Assembly (NCBI RefSeq): GCF_963678635.1
Contig: NC_087062.1
Location: 10,896,670 to 10,960,669, forward strand
DNA: 64,000 nucleotides
Direction: 5' to 3'
Origin: Symsagittifera roscoffensis
Lineage: Eukaryota; Xenacoelomorpha; Acoela; Convolutidae
This document shows, in pieces, positions 56,021 through 64,000 of this stretch (its first letter is position 1; each line of letters starts with the position of its first letter). A program made the position numbers and the translations under genes. The notes beneath the pieces are model-generated. The model saw only the letters and a list, made by a program, of their open reading frames with translations. It was not told where the DNA came from and searched no databases.

Positions 56021-56920
56021 GCGATAATGACGTTGCTCTCAGCGATGGCTGAGGTAGAAACAGCAGCAAAACAATGTTTCACCCAAAATGTAGTGAAGGT
56101 GGTCTTTGTGTTGTCACCAGGGTACGCTGCATTGCCAGAACCGCTTCAGTTTGTGTACACGATGGTCACAACGATAGCGGAGGGACGGTTCGACGTGATA
56201 ATTCCTGCCCCGAACAGAGTGGTAGAACCAGACAATTACTACCCATCCCGATCTGAGCTTCCTGCCGTTTGGGCTGACGCTTCCAATGCCATACAGGGAC
56301 TCAAAGATTGTAGCACAACTCGGTTGGTGCTAGATGAGGTTCTGGGGTTGGAGCTGTCCAACTTTGCCAGATTGCTGAAGTTAAGACCAGGGGTAGATGA
56401 CGATCATCTGTTAGTACAACAGGTGGCTGATTATCTCTGGTTCAGACAGATGGATCATGCAGAGAATGAGCAGGGAATGACAGTCAGGAAAAACATGACG
56501 GCAGCGGAAGAAGATCTCATGGCAATGGCTTTGCGCACGAAGCCGCACAACAACGTATGCTTGTACTTGTCACCAAGGCTGTGCACCTTGGGTGAGGACG
56601 CGTTCGAGCATGCGCCGGCAGTGATCAAAGAGATACACGTGTATCTGAAGAACTTGTTTGATGCCCGGGAGTTAGCTGGGGGTATGATGTTGAAATTGAT
56701 GCAGGACGTAAACACGATGTCGTTGGACAAGTTCCAAGCTGACGTGCTAGCCACGAGGGCACAGTATGAACGATCGGATGCCATCTTGGGTGGAATGGGA
56801 GTGGGATGGACGCCATCCTTACTGTCGACGTGCTATCCGAGGGCATCTCGGAACCTGATCGCGAGTTTCGTTGAGGATATCAGGAAGTTGTCGATTGGCC
56901 TGATATTAGCCTATACGTGA
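56021..56920 (+). pseudogene. Accessory polyprotein, segment 3 (copy 1)
   Basis: The same frame reopens after the TAG. Conserved-looking globular sequence follows (VVKVVFVLSPGYAALPEPL, RFDVIIPAPNRVVEPD, SRSELPAVWADASNAI), probably the second half of the SGNH-like segment 2. Helix-rich sequence comes next (RLVLDEVLGLELSNFARLL). It ends at TGA 56918-56920, where the frame shifts. Both copies carry the same shift. No family recognised for the helical part. Confidence 0.5.
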
Positions 56921-57759
56921 CATTTGGTCATGAAAATTTCGTGAAGGGGCCGGCGAACCTCTTCACCCAAGCGTTGGCAGATTTGAGATTGGATGGACTC
57001 CTGACTCTGATTGCCATGACCTACGGTCGACTGGGTGATTTGCTTGTGCTGTTGCGTTACCCTGAACAACTCCAGGGAACAAGTCGTGAGTTCAACGCGC
57101 AGTTGGAAACCGCCTCGCTCAGGAAGATGAAAGACTGGAGGACCCTCCTGCTCCAATATCTCTTGCAACAGATCAGAAGCGTCACGGGAGAAGATAAGGT
57201 GGCGACGGATGCGGGTGAGTGTAAGCAGTATTGTGGCATGCCCTTGCTGACAGATTTGGCTATCATGATGCGGATCGATCCATTGGCTCTAATTCACGGA
57301 CTGCGGGAATTCGTCACGGTGGTGTATGGACCGGTGATGTCTTTCGCGTTCCCGGACGTGCAAGTCAAGGCATACAGGAATTCTGTGTTGTATGTCAACC
57401 TGGTCTCAGTTGCGGATTGTTCCGTGCTGAATTGGGTAGAGCAGAGGGAGCTGAGGGGGCTGGTCAGCGACGATAGGCTGTTCGGAAGAATAGCGGAGCC
57501 AGATTGGGTGTTGATGGATTTCAACAACCACTTCAAGTGCCGAATGGGCCGTGAGGACCTTTCCCACATCCAGTTTAACCCGAAGCTTTGGAATCTGAGA
57601 CCAGTAGTGAAAGATACAGGAGCGGCAATGAGAGTCTCACTCTTGCCAGAAGCCTACGCACACGCGCACACGTTTGACTTCTCATTTCCTGATGCTTGGA
57701 GTAGGAAAAAGATCAAGGCACTACCTTCCAGGAGACCAGTGGTCTCGGCTGAAATGTGA
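56917..57759 (+). pseudogene. Accessory polyprotein, segment 4 (copy 1)
   Basis: Frame 1 continues the protein with FGHENFVKGPANLF, LTLIAMTYGRLGDLLVLL, QYCGMPLLTDLAIMM and YGPVMSFAFPDVQVKAY, ending with PSRRPVVSAEM at TGA 57757-57759. It is a globular, hydrophobic-rich region of unknown function. The next segment is in the same frame, so the stop is the only barrier. Confidence 0.5.
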
Positions 57760-58887
57760 AACGAGGTGTATACTCCCACAGATGACTTATCAAGACTGAA
57801 GTGGTCAGGAGGAGTGAGAGTAGTGATGCTGGAAGTGGCAAAGGAGAGCAGAGGAGGCTCATACATAACAATAGAGGACCTGGCACCACATGGCGAGGAG
57901 TCCGTAGAATTCCTGGTGAACGATGAATTGTTTTATCACGCAGGAGAAATGACTGTACCGGCGCGGCCGGACTCGGGCATAGACACACGACAAGGCCTTT
58001 CAGGACCCAATCCGAAACCTGATGCAGATGACGATGAATTGATGGATCAGGACGATAACGATAACGACATCGAGGGAAAGACGGGAAAACCGGGGGAGAC
58101 GGATCTTGGAGCGTTGGAGAGAGACTTGCTAGAATACAGGTTCAGTGAAGACGACGACGAGGAAGTCGATGGGAGTCTATTGCTGATGACGCCATCGTCT
58201 TTCATGTCCCCTACAAAGGAGGCGTCGGCCGATTTATCCCCGATGGATCCAATAAGTCAGGCGAGAGAGTGCCGAAGCAGGGATCCGCAAAGATTGCTCC
58301 ATGAGTCACCGAGGAGGAGAAAAATCGAAGAGTCAATGAGGGTATCCTTCCTGAGTACGCTACCGGAAGAGGAATGGGAGAGATATCAAAGTGAACTAGA
58401 AGGCAAGACAGGGGCAACCTGGAGCCGAGTGAACTTCATGGAAAAGTCATGGGACGTGATACGACGATATGGGACGCAGTCCATAATGAAGGTGGGATTG
58501 AACCAACCCATCATGCGTGAGGTCCTGGAGAAAATAGTGAACTCCATGGAGTCGGATGTTCTGACCGAGTCAGTTACAGAAGACAGTGCCGATGATCAGC
58601 AGGTCACAAAGAAATTACCCGTTAGACGAGCCAGAAAGGGGCTGAAGCGACTAGAAGGGAAGACAGGAAGTCGAGCCGTGAACCCGAGAGTGGTGAAGTC
58701 GAAAGCCAGCGCAGTGGTGGCCTCTCTGACGAGCGCAGGTCGTTCAGGCGAGAGCGGGCAAGGAGATGGTGCGACACTGACCGGGGGAGAAAAAGAGAAT
58801 CTGATACCCCCTATGCTCTCGGCAGGTCTGACCATGACAGCCATGAAATCAAAAAGACAGCACGAACCCTGGCAGACACTAAGCTAG
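57760..58887 (+). pseudogene. Accessory polyprotein, acidic C-terminal part (copy 1)
   Basis: Same frame as segment 4. It is strongly acidic (DADDDELMDQDDNDNDIEGK, FSEDDDEEVDGS), followed by Arg/Lys-rich sequence and a repeated EGKTG word. The frame ends at 58887. A neighbouring frame (KKTARTLADTKLEMEI) looks like a plausible continuation, cut by the tandem-duplication junction at about 58900. The true C-terminus is therefore not in this copy. Confidence 0.5.
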
Positions 58888-58901
58888 AGATGGAGATCAT
58901 C

Positions 58902-59309
58902 ACTCACGGAACGCACGTGCGCTATAGCGATAACCGCGGACGTAAGCTTCAAAACAGCACTAGCGGCTGATTTCAAAAGAGAGTATAAGAACATCGAATT
59001 TTTATGGAAACAGAGGCCTGGTGTGGGAGCGATGATAGCGCTGCCCCTGTTGCATCTCAGATACCAGGGAAATATTTGTGTTTCCTGGTTACCAAGGCCA
59101 CTGATAGACAACACGTAGATCCAAAGAGCTTGGTATTGGCCTTTACTCGACTTAGGGATTTTTTGGTTGAGAGAGGAGTGACCTCTCTCTCGTTACCAGT
59201 ATATGATCCTAATAGGGGAAAACTTCATCCGAGAGAGTTGTACGCACTTGTACATGTGATATTTTCAGAAACTGACAAAGAGATTTACTTACATAAAAAT
59301 ACTATCTGA
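58902..59309 (+). pseudogene. Macro-domain-like ORF, copy 2 (5' truncated, frameshifted)
   Basis: This lacks the first 48 codons because the tandem junction lies inside the ORF. It also has one C fewer than copy 1 in the run near 59042-59046 (GCTGCCCCTG against GCTGCCCCCTG), which shifts the frame between the MIALP-like and KYLCFLVTK blocks. The downstream half is otherwise the same, with SLPVYDPNRG where copy 1 has SLQVYDPNRG. Confidence 0.75.
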
Positions 59310-59793
59310 GCATATGCTAGGAATTGCATTTGGCGATAAGTGTTTTTATTAAGTTACTTGATAAGAATTAGTGTCAAGTCTTAGACTAGGATTAGGTTTT
59401 ATGTACAATATTAGGGATTATGTTTTTATGTGATAATATAGATGTGTGATGTTTATGCGTTTATGTGATATGTTATTGTTATGATATGTTTTGTGTTTTG
59501 TGTCATAAAAGACCTATAGTACTCCAGGTCATCATGGTGACAGCGCTCATTGTGCTACCCTGACGCAGGTACAGGTGGACGATCCACCTTGGTGCTAAAT
59601 TTTAAAATCAGGATTGAGAAGAGAATTTCAATAAGGAGTTTTAAAGAGTTGAATGATGTTTTATCCAAAAATGATGGCTTTAAATCGCGACTTGTTTTTT
59701 AGATCTTGATTGATCAGAAATTGTTTATTGAATTCATTGAATCAAACGAGACAGGAAGAAACTACACGACAACAACAATCAACGCGATAAGAA
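59310..59793 (+). other. Non-coding spacer, copy 2
   Basis: Duplicate of 52775-53257 with a few substitutions. No gene is present. Confidence 0.6.
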
Positions 59794-61014
59794 ATGGGTG
59801 ACACGGACGAACTTATGGAATTCCTCTCAGCGAGTCTAGGAGCGACTCTAGACGAGATCTATCAGCGGCTGATCGATTGCGATTTTACACGAGAAGACCC
59901 GGGGCTGGCGATGTTTGTGGTCGCGCTCCTCAATGCATTAGGACGAGAGGGTTGAGGGAATCGCCCCACAGAATTCGTGTTGATGTTGGCCTTCGGTGAG
60001 TCCGGGACCGCCGAGAGAGGTCAAAACCGACTGATGAGATGGCGGATTGGAGAAATGTCTGGCCACGACCTGGATCGTGAGCCAGGACTAGGTGAACAGA
60101 GGGACCACCGGCTAGGTGAGATGCCCTTACCGGTCCCACCTGCACAGCCGCTCATTAGAGCGAAAAGACAACGTGATGGGCCAGGCCCGTCACTTTCGGT
60201 CGACTCTCCAACAGCTGCTCCTCCTCCGAAGAGAGTGAGGGTGAGTGAAATAGAGATCCAGACGTCGGAGACGATTGAGACGTTGGAGAAGAAGGAGAGA
60301 GACCAGAGCGAGCTGTGTGCCAAACTCCAGGAGTATAGAGCGATAGCTCGAGAAAGAGACGAATGGAAAAAGAAATACGAAGATCTGCAGGTGGCCTACA
60401 AGGAGGATGAAATAAAGCACCTGAAGGAGCTGTATATGGCAAAGGTGAGCCAAGTGTCGCAGGAGGTTCTGGCGACAATGAAATCCTCGGAGGGATCCAG
60501 CGACACACGCCCCAAGACAAGAGTACAGGAGCTGTGTGCATCGAGAGGGCCCGAGGCTCCTCAGCAGACACAACAGTCTGCTTCCAGTCAGAGGAACACG
60601 ATACCAGACCCTTCTGACACCTATCTCGCTGCTCAGTTCCAAGAATCATTCAATCAAGTGGCCAGAGCAGCAATGGATGAGATCAACAGAACCACTGGGC
60701 GGACATTGGGTAGGATCGTTCCTTCCCAACGTCGTGATCATTCATCCAATAGCTCGGAGCGAGCACCCCGCACGGTAGCATCCTCGGGGACTGCGCAAGG
60801 CGGAACCTTTCAAAAGTCCCGCGTGGTAGACATTATGAAGAATCTGATGGCACGTCATCAGTTCACGCAAGTGGCCGTGGAGCATACTCGAGCCTGCCTG
60901 AATGACATGAGCTGGAACCCCGCTACGAGCGACCAGGTAAATCTCCCAGGGATCATTGGGAATCTACTACTCTGTCCTTTGGAGGAGCCTCAGTCGCTCA
61001 GGTCATCAAGATAA
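59794..61014 (+). pseudogene. Accessory polyprotein N-terminal coiled-coil part (copy 2)
   Basis: Same start and same TGA (59953-59955) as copy 1. The TAG of copy 1 is CAG here, giving an uninterrupted frame from 59956 to 61014 through the coiled coil. This shows the undamaged state of that codon. Confidence 0.65.
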
Positions 61015-61388
61015 TGGAATTCCAGAGCGAAGATCACCTGGATACACTGGTAATAATGCTGGGAACCAACGACGTCTCGAGAGCCCCAGTGACTCCGGAG
61101 AGCAGGTGGGAGCCTCTATTGGTATGCCTCTTGAACGAACTAAAGGAGAAGTACGGGCCCAGGCTTGTAGTGTTGTGCACGATACCACAAAACCCGCTGG
61201 TGGGCACCACAGTGGCAGACTTCATGAATGGCAACGTGACACGGTGGAACGAAATGATCCGCAGTCTGGTGAGAAACAACCCTGGCGAGCTGCGACTTCC
61301 GGATCTCGAAAACATGCTGCGCATGATTGATCACATCGCGCTTACCAGAGATGGAATACATTTCAACACCCAACGAGGGAGACACTGA
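61014..61388 (+). pseudogene. SGNH-hydrolase-like segment 1 (copy 2)
   Basis: GTND and DGIHFN are preserved exactly as in copy 1, with the same frame changes at both ends. Confidence 0.6.
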
Positions 61389-62556
61389 TGTGTTTCAGAC
61401 GCAATTGAGGGAAGTGGAGCAGGAGTCGAGGGCGACCAGTTCTCTGGCTCGGACCAGCTCGACCGGAGGAAATAGAATAAGGGCAACCGTGCCCGAATCC
61501 CTCGTCAACCGCCTAGGTCCCTTGGCAATGGAGACGGCTGCAGCTGCACCCGTCGCTCCGAGCTCAAACGTAAGAGAGAGGCTAGGGACTGCTCCTCCTC
61601 CCAGAACACAACCGCTTGAAAGCCGACTCGGGAGATCAGTTTATCAGAACAGGAATAACTCCCAGACCGTATCTAGGAGGAACGACCCGCCTGCCATGGC
61701 AAACCCTGCTTCAGCAGCCGGACCGTCTACGAGCGCCGTGCCAGCGGAGGGAGTTGAACCAGGCAGTTTGCTGCTTTGGAACCGATCAGACCCTAGTCAT
61801 TGGGGACAGTACAAGTCGGACATTTCAACGAAGTTGAACATGAATACCTTGACGTGTCGGGAGGACGCAATGAAAATGATTGGCGGAGAGAGTCCCACAG
61901 TGTCGCGATTATATCGGATACCGGGCGTGGAATGGCTACCAGCAGAGCAGGAGCAGTTCAGCTCCACGACTACGCTTCGGCACGCAGTCTTGAATGGGTT
62001 GCCTCAGGACAATACTTTTGGACCTTTGAATACCCGGTCTCTTACGGACGTCCGACAGAGAGCCCGGGAACTGACGCCACCTGCTCGCAAGAGCAAGTTT
62101 CAGGCAGATAACAAGCCTAATAACAAGCATCACAAGATGTACAGGCAGTTTGCTAAACCACCCGGTCAGACGCCTGGCGAATGTTCGAGGGACTACCCCC
62201 GAACGACCACGGTGGGTGGAGATGACAAGAGATATGGGAAACTGAAGGCCCCAGTAGGCGACGGCCTGTTTGCCGCTTATGATCCCTTAGATATGAAAGC
62301 TGCCAAGTATCTGATTGTGGCCAGTTCCGATTATCTCTATACGCCCCGTTCTCTCTTTTGGCTCGACGTGATTTTCTTGACGGCGCCTAAATTGGACTGG
62401 GGACAGGCAATAGGCATGATGATAAGTGTGCGAAGGGTGGTCAGCATGGAGCCGCAGGTGATAGTGGTTGTAGGATCAAATGATCATCTGCAAAGCAGGG
62501 GCTTGTTGACACGTCTGACGGATGGGTCGATCCCGAGCAACGGGGTCATAGGGTAG
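61389..62556 (+). pseudogene. Accessory linker and SGNH-like segment 2 (copy 2)
   Basis: Near-identical to 54853-56020, with a few substitutions (for example Arg for Trp and Thr for Ser near GGNRI, Leu for Val in EPGS). The GSND block is preserved and the same TAG ends the frame. Confidence 0.55.
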
Positions 62557-63456
62557 GCGATAATGACGTTGCTCTCAGCGATGGCTGAGGTAGAAACAGC
62601 AGCAAAACAATGTTTCACCCAAAATGTAGTGAAGGTGGTCTTTGTGTTGTCACTAGGGTACGCTGCATTGCCAGAACCGCTTCAGTTTGTGTACACGATG
62701 GTCACAACGATAGCGGAGGGACGGTTCGACGTGATAATTCCTGCCCCGAACAGAGTGGTAGAACCAGACAATTACTACCCATCCCGATCTGAGCTTCCTG
62801 CCGTTTGGGCTGACGCTTCCAATGCCATACAGGGACTCAAAGATTGTAGCACAACTCGGTTGGTGCTAGATGAGGTTCTGGGGTTGGAGCTGTCCAACTT
62901 TGCCAGATTGCTGAAGTTAAGACCAGGGGTAGATGACGATCATCTGTTAGTACAACAGGTGGCTGATTATCTCTGGTTCAGACAGATGGATCATGCAGAG
63001 AATGAGCAGGGAATGACAGTCAGGAAAAACATGACGGCAGCGGAAGAAGATCTCATGGCAATGGCTTTGCGCACGAAGCCGCACAACAACGTATGCTTGT
63101 ACTTGTCACCAAGGCTGTGCACCTTGGGTGAGGACGCGTTCGAGCATGCGCCGGCAGTGATCAAAGAGATACACGTGTATCTGAAGAACTTGTTTGATGC
63201 CCGGGAGTTAGCTGGGGGTATGATGTTGAAATTGATTCAGGACGTAAACACGATGTCGTTGGACAAGTTCCAAGCTGACGTGCTAGCCACGAGGGCACAG
63301 TATGAACGATCGGATGCCATCTTGGGTGGAATGGGAGTGGGATGGACGCCATCCTTACTGTCGACGTGCTATCCGAGGGCATCTCGGAACCTGATCGCGA
63401 GTTTCGTTGAGGATATCAGGAAGTTGTCGATTGGCCTGATATTAGCCTATACGTGA
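62557..63456 (+). pseudogene. Accessory polyprotein segment 3 (copy 2)
   Basis: Near-identical to 56021-56920 with a few substitutions (Leu for Pro in LSPGYA, Ile for Met in LKLMQD). It ends at the same TGA and frameshift. Confidence 0.5.
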
Positions 63457-64000
63457 CATTTGGTCATGAAAATTTCGTGAAGGGGCCGACGAATCTCTTC
63501 ACCCAAGCGTTGGCAGATTTGAGATTGGATGGACTCCTGACTCTGATTGCCATGACCTACGGTCGACTGGGTGATTTGCTTGTGCTGTTGCGTTACCCTG
63601 AACAACTCCAGGGAACAAGTCGTGAGTTCAACGCGCAGTTGGAAACCGCCTCGCTCAGGAAGATGAAAGACTGGAGGACCCTCCTGCTCCAATATCTCTT
63701 GCAACAGATCAGAAGCGTCACGGGAGAAGATAAGGTGGCGACGGATGCGGGTGAGTGTAAGCAGTATTGTGGCATGCCCTTGCTGAAAGATTTGGCTATC
63801 ATGATGCGGATCGATCCATTGGCTCTAATTCACGGACTGCGGGAATTCGTCACGGTGGTGTATGGACCGGTGATGTCTTTCGCGTTCCCGGACGTGCAAG
63901 TCAAGGCATACAGGAATTCTGTGTTGTATGTCAACCTGGTCTCAGTTGCGGATTGTTCCGTGCTGAATTGGGTAGAGCAGAGGGAGCTGAGGGGGCTGGT
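63453..64000 (+). pseudogene. Accessory polyprotein segment 4 (copy 2, cut by window end)
   Basis: This matches 56917 onward and is open to the last base of the window. Differences include Thr for Ala in the KGPANLF word and Lys for Thr in PLLTDLA. The end of the element and any 3' LTR lie outside. Confidence 0.55.

Larger units (their letters stand above)
52366..58901 (+). repeat. Tandem duplication of macro/accessory region, unit 1 (period 6536 bp)
   Basis: Unit 2 begins at 58902 (ACTCACGGAACGCACGTG), exactly matching 52366 onward, and runs off the window. Identity is above 99% by eye. The junction follows GAGATGGAGATCATC and shares a few bases of microhomology. Both units carry the TGA at 53417/59953, the TAG at 56018/62554 and the frameshifts, so these lesions predate the duplication. 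Confidence 0.95.

Noticed and set aside
39427-58901. Assignment to Terminon/Penelope-like giant elements
   Set aside because: Those carry Penelope-type RT; here RT, RNase H and DD35E integrase order is plainly Ty3/gypsy.

Overview
This is a window of A+T-rich animal (metazoan) nuclear DNA. GT-AG introns, an immunoglobulin-superfamily gene, an SLC22-type organic-ion transporter and three animal-type transposon classes (BEL/Pao, Ty3/gypsy, hAT) support an invertebrate metazoan. The phylum cannot be fixed from the sequence. Single-copy host coding sequence is a small minority; most of the window is mobile elements and segmental duplications.

Layout. (1) 1-1093: decayed 3' part of a BEL/Pao pol gene (integrase plus C-terminal DUF5641-like region). 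(2) 1770-2963: two exons of an Ig-domain protein. (3) 2964-14618: mostly A+T-rich intergenic DNA holding a 403-bp hAT-type MITE with a perfect 8-bp target duplication, a 922-bp inverted-repeat element, one minus-strand terminal exon with a poly(A) signal, and decayed minus-strand retroelement-like ORFs. (4) 14619-16600, minus strand: an apparently intact two-exon SLC22 transporter. (5) 16601-39426: nested segmental duplications. Pieces of the SLC22 5' region, an LTR-like segment, a 1.8-kb repeat ('family A') and a dead Ty3/gypsy RNase H fragment are copied two to seven times. They include a nearly exact 4.72-kb tandem duplication with a fold-back palindrome at its junction and a truncated SLC22 pseudogene. 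(6) 39427-58901: a very large Ty3/gypsy-type element. It has a 3.9-kb LTR/leader block, a gag-pol frame (43394-52187) with five premature stops and one frameshift, a small macro-domain-like ORF, and a long accessory reading frame (53258-58887) with a coiled coil and two SGNH-hydrolase-like segments. (7) 58902-64000: a tandem second copy of the macro/accessory region, period about 6536 bp, running off the window.

The strongest candidate for something undescribed is element (6). It is a Ty3/gypsy retroelement that appears to carry macro-like and SGNH-like accessory genes. Its leader of about 3.5 kb is filled with paired ACCCTCCG/CGGAGGGT motifs and has a duplicated RNA hairpin supported by four compensatory base-pair changes. 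A second copy of the whole 3.9-kb leader block lies at 29739-33636 without gag-pol. The copies here are inactivated by stops and frameshifts, so any function must be inferred from intact relatives elsewhere.
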